From an uncultured Eubacterium sp. (lineage in GTDB: Bacteria; Bacillota; Clostridia; Lachnospirales; Lachnospiraceae), in NCBI GenBank assembly GCA_900547255.1, contig URGC01000028.1, positions 1 through 25,045 on the forward strand: DNA of 25,045 nt, in the 5' to 3' direction. The position numbers were made by a program, and so were the translations under genes. Positions 1-6,541 of the stretch are shown in pieces. How positions within the stretch are numbered: position 1 is the stretch's first letter; each line of letters begins with the position of its first letter. A model generated the notes under the pieces. It did not search any database. It saw only the letters and a program-made list of their open reading frames with translations, and had not been told where the DNA came from.

Positions 1-9
1 TAAATAAAG

Positions 10-37
10 AAATAGACCCAGTTTGAGGCTATTTTTT
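10..37 (+). terminator. possible terminator hairpin at the window start
   Basis: AAATAG pairs with CTATTT around an inner CC/GG step and is followed by a run of T. It could end a plus-strand gene lying outside the window. The same bases resemble the reverse complement of the hairpin region at 2341-2365, so this may instead be part of the IS91-type element's end structure. Confidence 0.4.
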
Positions 38-76
38 AATACATAGCGTGCGTAAAGCTGGAATTGAACAAAATCG

Positions 77-113
77 CTGCGCGATGGCCTGCCAAGGCTG
101 TGGCGCAGTTTTT
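77..113 (+). terminator. GC-rich hairpin with T tract, left of the recombinase gene
   Basis: CTGCGC (77-82) pairs with GCGCAG (103-108), with an inner GCC/GGC stem, and is followed by TTTTT. The shape is that of an intrinsic terminator that would shield the element from upstream transcription. HUH elements also use end hairpins for cleavage, so a role as an element end is possible. The rest of 1-320 holds no gene that I can see. Confidence 0.45.
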
Positions 114-146
114 CTACTTTTTCTAAAAAAGGCAGTTGATTACTTC

Positions 147-157
147 TTGAAAAGTAT
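147..157. repeat. 11-bp inverted repeat, left copy (pairs with 2329-2339)
   Basis: TTGAAAAGTAT here is the exact reverse complement of ATACTTTTCAA at 2329-2339. The two copies bracket the recombinase-transposase gene pair. IS91-type elements generally lack true terminal inverted repeats, so this may be subterminal or chance. Confidence 0.4.
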
Positions 158-320
158 TTATTGTTAAGTTACCACACAAAACAAAATACACAAGAAAGTT
201 CACTGCCTATGAAAAGAATATCATCTTTTGGCTGCTTCCACAAGCAGTTTTATTTTGCAAATGCACCTCCATGATAGGTAGTTACTGTTGTTACTACTAC
301 TTTTTTATGGAGGTTATTTT

Positions 321-1172
321 ATGTACGAATCATATATTAATAAAATCGAAGATGTTGGCAAGCTCAGGAATCTAAAGCCTGGTACAATTCGCACTTACCA
401 GAATAATGTTAAAGATTTTCTGAAATTTATTAACAAACATCCCGATGAACTCACTTGCGAAGATGCAAGAGATTTCCTTTTATTTCTAAAAAATAAGGGG
501 AATAAATCATCCACACTTAATAACAAAAATGCAGCTTTGGTATTCTTCTATAAACGCGTTTTAGGAAAGCTATGGGATGACAACCTTGTTCCAAGAGCAA
601 TCAATGACTATGCTATCCCAAGAGTTCTTACTCGTTCTGAAATAGAAATGCTGCTTGATGCTACTTCTAACTTAAAATACAAGGCTATATTTGCTCTTAT
701 GTATTCATCCGGTTTACGTATTTCAGAGGTTATTCATCTTAGATATGAAGATATATCCAGAACAAATATGCAGATTTATATTCATGAATCTAAGACACAC
801 ACCGCACGTTATGCCATTTTATCTCAAAGAGCTCTTGATATTCTTACGGAATACTGGTTTAAATGTGGCAGACCAACAGGAATTCTTTTCCCTAATCAGT
901 GGACTGGTGATTATCTCACATCTTCCGGTCCTCGCTTGGAATTAAAGAAAGCTGTTAACCGCGCAGGTTTGCCAAAGGATATTCATTCCCACTGTCTCAG
1001 ACACAGTTTTGCGACGCATCTTTTAGAAGATGGTGTTGATATTAGATACATTCAATCCTTATTGGGACATCGCTCTCCAAAATCAACCGAAATCTATCTG
1101 CATATAAGCAATAAAACTTTGATTGGGATTCATAGTCCTTTTGATAAGAAGGGTGGTGATAAGAATGGATAA
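321..1172 (+). CDS. tyrosine recombinase/integrase, accessory gene of an IS91-type element
   Basis: This is a 283-residue tyrosine recombinase of XerC/D or phage-integrase type, which cuts and rejoins DNA through a 3'-phosphotyrosine. The N-terminal SAM-like core-binding domain spans about residues 5-85. The catalytic domain has R133 (in SSGLRISEV), H224 and R227 (HCLRH), H250 (LLGHR) and the nucleophile Y259 (EIYLH), so the active site looks complete. The ATG at 321 is chosen because GGAGG at 309-313 sits just upstream; the frame is open back to a TTG at 288. The gene overlaps the transposase gene by 8 bases, so the two are probably co-translated. Some IS91-family elements are known to carry an integrase-like gene beside the transposase, which fits this layout. 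I see no sign of the extra integron-integrase segment, but cannot exclude it. Confidence 0.88.
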   Translation: MYESYINKIEDVGKLRNLKPGTIRTYQNNVKDFLKFINKHPDELTCEDARDFLLFLKNKGNKSSTLNNKNAALVFFYKRVLGKLWDDNLVPRAINDYAIPRVLTRSEIEMLLDATSNLKYKAIFALMYSSGLRISEVIHLRYEDISRTNMQIYIHESKTHTARYAILSQRALDILTEYWFKCGRPTGILFPNQWTGDYLTSSGPRLELKKAVNRAGLPKDIHSHCLRHSFATHLLEDGVDIRYIQSLLGHRSPKSTEIYLHISNKTLIGIHSPFDKKGGDKNG

Positions 1173-2316
1173 ACCTACCGTACAGGATATTTTCCTTCGT
1201 TTTTATCCAAGATATCTTGATACGTATCATCCTTCTCCACAGCAATCCCAGGTAGCTCATTGTATCATCAACTGTAAAACAGGTGCCTACGGTGCAAATG
1301 TCAGCATTTGTGAAGACTGTGGTCATCCACAGGTTCATTATAACTCCTGTCGCAACAGATGCTGTCCAATGTGTCAGGCTTTACCTAAAGAATTATGGAT
1401 GGATAAACGTCGTGAAGATGTACTTGATGCACCGTATTTTCATGTTGTATTTACAGTACCGCAGGAGTTAAATCCTATAATCTATAGTAACCAGCAGCTT
1501 CTATATGATGCGTTATATCATTCAGTATCCGCTACTATCAATGAACTTACAGAAGATGCCAAACATCTCGGCGCAAAGGTTGGCTATATTTGTATTCTGC
1601 ATACTTGGGGTTCTGAAATGAATTATCATCCGCACATCCATATCATTCTTCTTGGCGGTGGTTTGACCGCTAAGAATCAGTGGCGTGATAAAGGAGAAGA
1701 ATTCTTTCTTCCGGTAAAAGTTCTTTCTAAGTTATTCAGAGGAAAATATCTGCATGAACTCAAAACTTTATGGAAAGATAATAAGCTTCAATTCTTTGGA
1801 AGCAGTGAAAAATACCGTAATCATTATACTTTCAAGGAATTGTTAAACATCTGCTATACCAAAAACTGGATTCCTCACTGTAAGAAAACCTTTAACGGAG
1901 CCCAGTCTGTTATTAAATACCTTGGTAAGTACACACATCGAATTGCTATCAGTAATCATCGCATCATCCGTATGGACGACAATACAGTTACATACCATGT
2001 GAAGGATTACCGCAAGGCAGGCACATGGAAAGAATTAACCATTTCCGGAGTTGAATTCATCCGTAGATTTCTTATGCATGTGCCACCAAAACGCTTTGTG
2101 AGAATCAGACACTATGGTTTGTTATGCACCCGAAGCAAAACCAAACACCTTACACTATGTAGAAATCTTCTTGGTTGTAAGCAGTATCTGTCCAGACTAA
2201 AAGATATGGAAACGCCACAGATACTGGAAACTCTTTATGGCATCAAAATCTCGGTGTGTAAATGCTGCGGTGGGCATCTCGGAAAGCCACAGCAGAAGAT
2301 ACCTCTTAGGATTTAA
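1165..2316 (+). CDS. IS91 family transposase (Y2 HUH endonuclease)
   Basis: This 383-residue protein is a full-length IS91-type transposase, a single-strand-nicking HUH enzyme associated with rolling-circle-like transposition. The N-terminal zinc-binding region has cysteines at 49, 52, 62, 66, 67 and 70 (CEDCGH, then NSCRNRCCPMC). The HUH motif is HPHIH at residues 155-159. The paired tyrosines are in YLGKY, residues 252 and 256. A late CxCC motif lies near residue 368. The ATG at 1165 follows GGGTGGTGAT at 1151-1160 and overlaps the recombinase stop. Both catalytic motifs are intact, so the gene may be active. The element's exact ends are not resolved. Confidence 0.92.
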   Translation: MDKPTVQDIFLRFYPRYLDTYHPSPQQSQVAHCIINCKTGAYGANVSICEDCGHPQVHYNSCRNRCCPMCQALPKELWMDKRREDVLDAPYFHVVFTVPQELNPIIYSNQQLLYDALYHSVSATINELTEDAKHLGAKVGYICILHTWGSEMNYHPHIHIILLGGGLTAKNQWRDKGEEFFLPVKVLSKLFRGKYLHELKTLWKDNKLQFFGSSEKYRNHYTFKELLNICYTKNWIPHCKKTFNGAQSVIKYLGKYTHRIAISNHRIIRMDDNTVTYHVKDYRKAGTWKELTISGVEFIRRFLMHVPPKRFVRIRHYGLLCTRSKTKHLTLCRNLLGCKQYLSRLKDMETPQILETLYGIKISVCKCCGGHLGKPQQKIPLRI

Positions 2317-2328
2317 AAAGCCTCATTC

Positions 2329-2339
2329 ATACTTTTCAA
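2329..2339. repeat. 11-bp inverted repeat, right copy (pairs with 147-157)
   Basis: ATACTTTTCAA is the exact reverse complement of the copy at 147-157. It lies between two direct copies of AAAAAGCCTCA just after the transposase stop. Confidence 0.4.
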
Positions 2340-2343
2340 AAAG

Positions 2344-2357
2344 CCTCAGAAATGAGG
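2344..2357 (+). other. hairpin after the transposase gene, candidate IS right-end structure or terminator
   Basis: CCTCA and TGAGG pair around a GAAA loop. The T content after it is weak for a terminator (TCTATTTG). A small hairpin just past the transposase is where IS91-type elements carry their termination structure, so I favour an element end; this is inference. Confidence 0.4.
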
Positions 2358-2512
2358 TCTATTTGTTATGCCATGCTTTTGTAAAATAAGTAATTGTGCT
2401 ACAATTATCTCTGAAATAGCTTTTCTTTATTGGAAAGATCAAAAATTGAAAGTCCATACATACTGGCTACAGTGACGCTTACTTTGTTCACTTTGGCAAA
2501 ATCAAACGCAGC

Positions 2513-2560
2513 GCAAACGAAAGGGCAGTTTTCTATAACGTAAGACTGCTTTTTCGTTTA
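2513..2560. terminator. bidirectional terminator between the IS element and the cupin gene
   Basis: A long hairpin: AAACGAAA pairs with TTTCGTTT, and inside it GCAGTTTT pairs with AAGACTGC (one G-T pair) around a 9-base loop. T runs occur at the 3' end on both strands, so it can end plus-strand transcription from the IS and minus-strand transcription of the cupin gene. The rest of 2,317-2,592 shows no gene. Confidence 0.7.
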
Positions 2561-2592
2561 CGCCGCTATTGATTGTAGCCTAAAGAATTTGT

Positions 2593-2958
2593 CTATCTTT
2601 TATCCTTATATGCATATCCAAAGTTTATTGGTGGTGCAGTCACTGATACATACACAAATTCCTCATTACCATCATTCAATAAACCATGAATATCTTTATC
2701 TGCAAATCTTACAACATCCCCAGCAGTAAACACTTTTTCTTGTTCATCTGCAAGTAATAGTTTACCCGTTCCTTTTGTTGCATACCAAATTTGTTCTGAC
2801 GCATCATGTGTATGTCTTGGTTGGCAAGCACCTATTTCAAGATGAACCTCTGTAATTGTCACCCTTTCACTTGATGAATTTTCAGGATTTAATAGTTGTC
2901 TTGAAACAACTCCTGGATTTGATAATTCAACTATCTTCTCTTTACTTATGAATTCCAT
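2593..2958 (-). CDS. small single-domain cupin protein
   Basis: This is a 121-residue single-domain cupin. The first cupin motif is visible as RHTHDASEQIWY followed by GTG (metal-binding H, H, E/Q type), and the second as GDVVRFADKDIHG. Such proteins bind a metal ion and act in sugar, amino acid or small-molecule chemistry; the substrate cannot be told from sequence. The ATG at 2958 is chosen because TGGAGG precedes it; the frame extends to 2973. It is the last gene of the minus-strand accessory run, with a palindromic repeat (2966-3008) directly upstream and a bidirectional terminator downstream. Confidence 0.8.
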   Translation of the reverse strand: MEFISKEKIVELSNPGVVSRQLLNPENSSSERVTITEVHLEIGACQPRHTHDASEQIWYATKGTGKLLLADEQEKVFTAGDVVRFADKDIHGLLNDGNEEFVYVSVTAPPINFGYAYKDKR

Positions 2959-2965
2959 ACTATAC

Positions 2966-3008
2966 CTCCACAACCCCCGATTTTCCAGTTCTGTAAACCG
3001 AAATTAAT
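2966..3008 (-). repeat. palindromic intergenic element, copy 1
   Basis: Read on the minus strand it has a hairpin (GGTTTACAGAACT) followed by AAAATCGGGGGTT and then the GGAGG ribosome binding site of the cupin gene. It aligns along its length with copy 2 (3529-3573), and its right half matches copy 3 (3790-3812). Confidence 0.65.
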
Positions 3009-3009
3009 G

Positions 3010-3522
3010 CTATTCAATACCGAATTCTTTTGCGTATATCATTGTGCCACGAACATCCGGAGCATTTTCGTTTATTTTATAAGTCATAAATTTTTTTCTC
3101 GAAACCTCAAAAGGCGCAAATATTCCAAAAGTATCCGCCGGTACATAGCCCGTTCTCGGATAATACTTTTCGCTTCCAAGCACAACGGAATAACCATATC
3201 CCAAATCCTTGGCGATTTTATGCCCTTCCGTTATCAAAGCCATTCCAATCCCTTTTCCCTGATACTCCGGTGAAACAGCCAGAGGGGCTAACGCTAAAAC
3301 AATTGTCTGACCGACTCTTGCCTTTGTAAACATAATATGTCCTATAACTTTTCCGTTTTCTTCCGCAACCAGTGATAACTCAGGAATATAGTTTTCGCCT
3401 TTTCTTAATGCGACTACCAGATCCTGTTCATTGCCATCTGCGTGTTCTGCGCTGTCAAAAGCAGCTTTTACGACTGCATATATTGAATCATAATCTCTCG
3501 GTTCCTCTTTTCTTATATCCAT
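3010..3522 (-). CDS. GNAT family N-acetyltransferase (YhbS-like)
   Basis: This 170-residue protein has the GNAT fold: the acetyl-CoA pyrophosphate loop is QGKGIGMALI (the Q/RxxGxG/A motif), preceded by the strand LALAPLAVSPEY. The later segment with SEKYYPRTGYVPA resembles the YhbS-type predicted acetyltransferases. The acceptor is unknown. The start at 3522 is chosen for ACGGAGG just upstream; the open frame reaches 3588 but that part is the repeat element and the end of the next gene. It lies between the zinc-ribbon and cupin genes, separated from each by a repeat copy. Confidence 0.85.
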   Translation of the reverse strand: MDIRKEEPRDYDSIYAVVKAAFDSAEHADGNEQDLVVALRKGENYIPELSLVAEENGKVIGHIMFTKARVGQTIVLALAPLAVSPEYQGKGIGMALITEGHKIAKDLGYGYSVVLGSEKYYPRTGYVPADTFGIFAPFEVSRKKFMTYKINENAPDVRGTMIYAKEFGIE

Positions 3523-3528
3523 ACCATA

Positions 3529-3573
3529 CCTCCGTAAATTCTGTTTTCTCAATTCTATAAACTGGAAGTTATC
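3529..3573 (-). repeat. palindromic intergenic element, copy 2
   Basis: On the minus strand it begins GATAACTTCCAGTTTATAG and ends at the ACGGAGG of the acetyltransferase gene. The TAA stop of the zinc-ribbon gene upstream is the TAA inside its GATAACTTCC. Its left half matches copy 5 at 6491-6514. Confidence 0.7.
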
Positions 3574-3781
3574 TATTTGCATAATCAATCAAAATCTTTT
3601 TGCAACTACTGCAACGATAAGCTTCACAATGAGGGATTCCGCCTGAACCTTTACTCAACTCCAAATCATCCGATTTTTTAATACGAAAAACTTTTGTCAC
3701 ATTATCAACTGCAAAAGTAATATCTCGTGAGCTCATTAGGTATCCTCTTATCATTTCTTCACCACAATATGGACATTTCAT
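3569..3781 (-). CDS. small zinc-ribbon protein, PF20097-like
   Basis: This 70-residue protein has CPYCGEEM at the N-terminus and CSSCKKILIDY near the C-terminus, a CxxC...CxxC zinc ribbon. The spacing and the early M-x-x-G-Y pattern look like the small clostridial zinc-ribbon family PF20097, often found singly among accessory genes. Function is not known. The ATG follows TAGGAGGTAAATCAGT. It sits between two acetyltransferase genes, with repeat copies on both sides. Confidence 0.75.
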   Translation of the reverse strand: MKCPYCGEEMIRGYLMSSRDITFAVDNVTKVFRIKKSDDLELSKGSGGIPHCEAYRCSSCKKILIDYANR

Positions 3782-3789
3782 ACTGATTT

Positions 3790-3812
3790 ACCTCCTATAA
3801 CTTCCGATTTTC
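3790..3812 (-). repeat. palindromic intergenic element, copy 3 (right half)
   Basis: The minus strand reads CTGAAAATCGGAAGTTATAG, then the GGAGG of the zinc-ribbon gene. Its AATCGGAAGTTAT is the exact reverse complement of the ATAACTTCCGATT in copy 5, showing that the complete element is an inverted repeat. Its left half is not clearly preserved here. Confidence 0.65.
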
Positions 3813-3819
3813 AGCAATG

Positions 3820-4275
3820 TTATTTTTTATCAATTAGTTTAATTTTAAAGATGTTCTGCTGCCATTTCATTACATAATCTTTTTCGCCAGCAGCTTCATC
3901 CAGACCTTCTCCTTGAATTTCAAAGCCCTCTCTTTTATAAAAATGTATCGCCCTTACATTCTTCTGGTATACATTTAAATATAACTTACTCTTTCTATCT
4001 TTTATATAATCCAATAAACATTTGCCAATGCCATGCGACTGCTTTCCATCACAGACAAAAATGCCTTCTATATATTCATCACTCAACCCCACAAAGCCTT
4101 CTATATTATGATTATTCTCATATACATAGACTTCCGCTTGCTGCAACAGTTCCTTAACTAATTCAAAATTACTTTTCCAGTATTGGGCAGAAATGAAATT
4201 ATGCGATTTCAGATTAGCTTCTAACCATATGGCAGCAACCGCATTTATATCTGCTTTATGTAATTCTCTAATCAT
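3820..4275 (-). CDS. GNAT family N-acetyltransferase (YjaB-like)
   Basis: This 151-residue acetyltransferase begins MIRELHKADINAVAAIW, typical of the YjaB-like group (IWLEANLKSHNFI). The acetyl-CoA loop is QSHGIGKCLL, and NVYQKNVRAIHFYKREGF is the usual GNAT C-terminal strand-helix. Acceptor unknown. The ATG at 4275 follows GCAGGAG. The stop codon lies against repeat copy 3 at its 3' side. Confidence 0.85.
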   Translation of the reverse strand: MIRELHKADINAVAAIWLEANLKSHNFISAQYWKSNFELVKELLQQAEVYVYENNHNIEGFVGLSDEYIEGIFVCDGKQSHGIGKCLLDYIKDRKSKLYLNVYQKNVRAIHFYKREGFEIQGEGLDEAAGEKDYVMKWQQNIFKIKLIDKK

Positions 4276-4286
4276 AATAATTTTTC

Positions 4287-4313
4287 TCCTGCAACATGAA
4301 AATTATCTATCAA
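4287..4313 (-). repeat. degenerate palindromic element, copy 4
   Basis: The minus strand reads GATAGATAATTTTCATG before the GCAGGAG of the acetyltransferase gene. It resembles the left half (GATAACTTCC) only loosely. Listed because position and phase match the other copies. Confidence 0.3.
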
Positions 4314-4376
4314 TTACCCAATAATACTTATATGCATAAACAGGAACTAAGCCAGAACTTATGTATCCAACAAACA

Positions 4377-5003
4377 CTATTTGTACCAGTAAAACGCATT
4401 ATTTTGAGTATGAACTGACGCGCCCTTAGGTACTTGTTTACAAATAATGTGGACATCCATATAATCCGGCATAGGAGAAAGCATACCAATAATTCCCATT
4501 GGAATACATATTCCTGAAAGAAATGCATTAGGTGGGGATAAAAGAAATGCAGACAATGGTATTATACCTAGAAGCATAGGCATTAAACTCATTACGATAA
4601 ATCGTCGTTTGCTGATTGGTTCATGACATACTGCAAACGCAGCAAACTTTTTTAAACATATTCCTATATAAACTTTTTGACCTTTTTCATAACAAATCCC
4701 ATGTAAAGCTTCATGAACAGGCATTAACAACAGCCCAAGTATTATTCCTAATGGAACATATATAGGATTCATTGCTCTTTCACCCATAACAAACCATTTA
4801 ATGTATATTATCGCATAACTAAAAATAAGTGGTAAAACACCATATGGTAAGCTGCTTTTAAAAATATTATCTGGTCTTTCTATTAGTTTTGCATTGTCTG
4901 GCAACGCATTTTCTGGAAAATCTGTATCCCATGATTTGTTACCGCACCATATTATTTCAGGCATAAATACAGAATACTTCTGCATTTTTTCTTTTTTTGT
5001 CAT
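4377..5003 (-). CDS. DUF3267 membrane protein, putative zinc metalloprotease
   Basis: This protein of about 208 residues has hydrophobic segments near residues 55-75, 82-100, 125-150 and 155-175. The motif PVHEALHGIC is an HExxH zinc site inside or next to a membrane segment, and the C-terminal QVPKGASVHTQNNAFYWY tail is characteristic of DUF3267 (PF11667). Members are predicted membrane metalloproteases of unknown substrate. The ATG at 5003 is preferred; a TTG at 5012 is also in frame, and the ribosome binding site is weak. It starts 1 base past the stop of the broken acetyltransferase gene upstream and was probably translated with it. Confidence 0.75.
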   Translation of the reverse strand: MTKKEKMQKYSVFMPEIIWCGNKSWDTDFPENALPDNAKLIERPDNIFKSSLPYGVLPLIFSYAIIYIKWFVMGERAMNPIYVPLGIILGLLLMPVHEALHGICYEKGQKVYIGICLKKFAAFAVCHEPISKRRFIVMSLMPMLLGIIPLSAFLLSPPNAFLSGICIPMGIIGMLSPMPDYMDVHIICKQVPKGASVHTQNNAFYWYK

Positions 5004-5004
5004 T

Positions 5005-5369
5005 TTATTCAATTCCCATTCTTTTTAGATAATCCGTCTTATCACCAACAGTAACACCCGGTACAACCTTTACATCTCCGCCAAGCCATACATTCTTTCC
5101 GATATGGATGGGTTTACCGTAACACCCACCATTTATTCTCTCTGTTGCATCAGTACAATGATTAGCCGCATACAATCCAACATTAGGTCCGAGTAATGTA
5201 TGTGAACCAATTGTTACCTCGGCATAATCTGATTACGCAGTTCAACTTCTTCATCATGGGTTTTATTGTAAGCCTTGAACAGCTTTTTCGCTGCAACTCT
5301 TCTCTCAAATAAATCCTCATCAAAGTCATTATATATGACGCCCTGCTGTAACTTTTCCCATTCTGTCAT
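5005..5369 (-). pseudogene. broken maltose/galactoside O-acetyltransferase with two internal deletions
   Basis: The N-terminus (MTEWEKLQQGVIYNDFDEDL) and later ERRVAAKKLF...RNQIM match the maltose O-acetyltransferase family, hexapeptide-repeat enzymes using acetyl-CoA. After RNQIM, around 5217-5226, the expected central repeats are missing; the frame shifts and meets TAA at 5214-5216. The other frame resumes at EVTIGS and runs through KPIHIGKNVWLGGDVKVVPG. A second gap at about 5038-5052 joins the GVTVG strand straight to the DKTDYLKRMGIE tail. The length is about 120 codons against roughly 185-200 for the family. A good ribosome binding site (AAAGGA) remains. Inactive as an enzyme, unless this is an assembly fault. 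Confidence 0.8.
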
Positions 5370-5390
5370 TTGTTTTTTCCTTTTTTATTA

Positions 5391-5412
5391 AGTGCCATTA
5401 TTGCCTGGCACT
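5391..5412. other. small hairpin between the CpeT-like gene and the acetyltransferase remnant
   Basis: AGTGCCA and TGGCACT form a 7-bp stem with an 8-base loop. On the minus strand the following sequence is only partly T-rich, so it would be a weak terminator or an attenuating hairpin. Confidence 0.4.
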
Positions 5413-5418
5413 GATGGC

Positions 5419-5964
5419 TTATACTCTCTTATAAATAATTGGTTCATCATATCCAAATGTTCTTTTTCCATTAACTTCCATGCTTTCAGATACTTCCAGG
5501 CAGCTATCGGAAAACTTTTCCCAAAGCTTAAATGTCATTACCGGAGAAAACTGGCTTGTGCTGCCTCCCTCCCAGACTCCATTCTTTTCATGGTAAAGTG
5601 CCGGTATAAACTTTTCAGATTTTTTCATTTCAGCATAATCAACATCCTTCATAGAATTATATGAAAATGTATTCTTATCTTCTCCTGCTGGAATTTCATA
5701 TGAAGAAAGAAGAATTCCATCCTCAGTTTCTGTGATAAGGAAAATGTGTGGTGATGCATGACGATTTCCATTGATTTCATAATAACTTTCTTCAACAACA
5801 AATTTCCCATTAAAATCCTTAGGAATATTTTTTATTTTATCATTACATATGGTATTGATGTGTTCTGCATAAGGATATATTTTTCCTGCCTTCTGCATCA
5901 TATCAAACTGCTCTTTGTTATCAAAATGTCCTGTCATCATTCCTATAAATTTATCAAGTTTCAT
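5419..5964 (-). CDS. uncharacterised protein, possibly CpcT/CpeT-like
   Basis: This is a 181-residue soluble protein without a signal peptide. The opening LDKFIGMMTGHFDNKEQF and the central FVVEESYYEINGNRHASPHIFLI resemble the CpcT/CpeT (PF06206) beta-barrel fold, which in cyanobacteria includes bilin lyases. A bilin role makes no sense here, so at most the fold is shared; the resemblance is from memory and weak. The ATG at 5964 follows ATGGAGGTAAAAATAAG. It lies between the HEPN fragment and the broken acetyltransferase. Confidence 0.5.
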   Translation of the reverse strand: MKLDKFIGMMTGHFDNKEQFDMMQKAGKIYPYAEHINTICNDKIKNIPKDFNGKFVVEESYYEINGNRHASPHIFLITETEDGILLSSYEIPAGEDKNTFSYNSMKDVDYAEMKKSEKFIPALYHEKNGVWEGGSTSQFSPVMTFKLWEKFSDSCLEVSESMEVNGKRTFGYDEPIIYKRV

Positions 5965-6009
5965 CTTATTTTTACCTCCATTTATTATATTTGGCTTATT
6001 GAAAGCTTT

Positions 6010-6201
6010 TTATCCCCAATCACCCTCCGCTTCATCCAGTTTCTTTACAAGTGTATTTTTTAGAACTGTAAAAGCGGGAATAAAAATATCACGTATCTGC
6101 GTAATTAATTCGTCTACTTCCTCTTCATTATATATATGAACAGAAGTATTTCGTTTTTTTAACATAAGAAGCCATATTTCAGAGTTATCAAGCTTCTTCA
6201 T
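6010..6201 (-). CDS. internally deleted HEPN-domain protein (nucleotidyltransferase partner)
   Basis: The 63 residues correspond to a normal start (MKKLDN) followed directly by the C-terminal half of the HI0074/HEPN family: SEIWLLMLKKRNTSVHIYNEE. The HEPN RNase motif R-x4-H is present (R17, H22). Full-length members are about 125-140 residues, so roughly the first half of the four-helix bundle is missing, with the frame kept. The start overlaps the end of the nucleotidyltransferase gene by 14 bases, the usual arrangement in MNT-HEPN toxin-antitoxin pairs. Dimer formation and toxicity are doubtful after such a deletion. Confidence 0.65.
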   Translation of the reverse strand: MKKLDNSEIWLLMLKKRNTSVHIYNEEEVDELITQIRDIFIPAFTVLKNTLVKKLDEAEGDWG

Positions 6202-6478
6202 AAATCACGATACCATCCTTCTCTATCTCTTCTTTTAATTCTGCTGAAATTGGTGCATCTGCCTGTACAATATCAAACATCAGAAGTGAATTTATTTTTT
6301 CTTTGACATCCCAATAAAAGCCGTCAAAATCTCCACCATATACAGCAATATCTACGTCACTTCTCTCTGTATTCGTGCCTCTTGCTCGAGAACCAAACAG
6401 TATCACTTTGGTAATAGAATGTTCCTTTGCAAACGAAAATAGCTCTCTCAATATTTGATCTGGTAAATTGCATTTCAT
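6188..6478 (-). CDS. MNT-domain nucleotidyltransferase (MntA-like antitoxin)
   Basis: This 96-residue minimal nucleotidyltransferase has the signature GSRARGTNTERSDVDIAVYG, with the serine and the two metal-binding aspartates (DVD) intact. Proteins of this size paired with HEPN genes act as antitoxins by modifying the HEPN tyrosine with AMP (known for MntA/HepT). The ATG at 6478 follows AGAGGTGG. The partner HEPN gene overlaps its 3' end but is internally deleted, so the antitoxin may now be an orphan. Repeat copy 5 lies directly upstream. Confidence 0.85.
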   Translation of the reverse strand: MKCNLPDQILRELFSFAKEHSITKVILFGSRARGTNTERSDVDIAVYGGDFDGFYWDVKEKINSLLMFDIVQADAPISAELKEEIEKDGIVIYEEA

Positions 6479-6490
6479 ATTAAATATCCA

Positions 6491-6514
6491 CCTCTTTATA
6501 AATCGGAAGTTATC
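6491..6514 (-). repeat. palindromic intergenic element, copy 5 (left half)
   Basis: The minus strand reads GATAACTTCCGATTTATAAA, then AGAGGTGG of the nucleotidyltransferase gene. ATAACTTCCGATT is the exact reverse complement of the sequence in copy 3. The right half is missing. Confidence 0.65.
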
Positions 6515-6541
6515 AATACATATTCTTCCCAATAACAATAA

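Larger units (their letters stand above)
288..2365 (+). mobile_element. IS91-type element with recombinase plus HUH transposase (ends approximate)
   Basis: Two overlapping genes form the body: a tyrosine recombinase and a Y2-HUH transposase. Hairpins lie outside them (77-108 on the left, 2344-2357 on the right), and an 11-bp inverted pair sits at 147-157 and 2329-2339. IS91-family ends are recognised by a conserved right-end hairpin and a tetranucleotide target. I cannot fix the ends without another copy to align, so the span given is a minimum. Confidence 0.6.

Noticed and set aside
77..108. Riboswitch or rRNA fragment at the window start
   Set aside because: The hairpin with T run fits a terminator or an IS end; no riboswitch core or rRNA helix could be recognised.
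3529..3573. Calling the palindromic elements true integron attC sites
   Set aside because: The expected RYYYAAC and GTTRRRY cores are not present and no integron-integrase insert was recognised in the nearby recombinase; only the cassette-like layout is supported.
2966..6514. CRISPR array
   Set aside because: The repeats are spaced by whole genes, are only partly conserved, and there are no short uniform spacers or cas genes.
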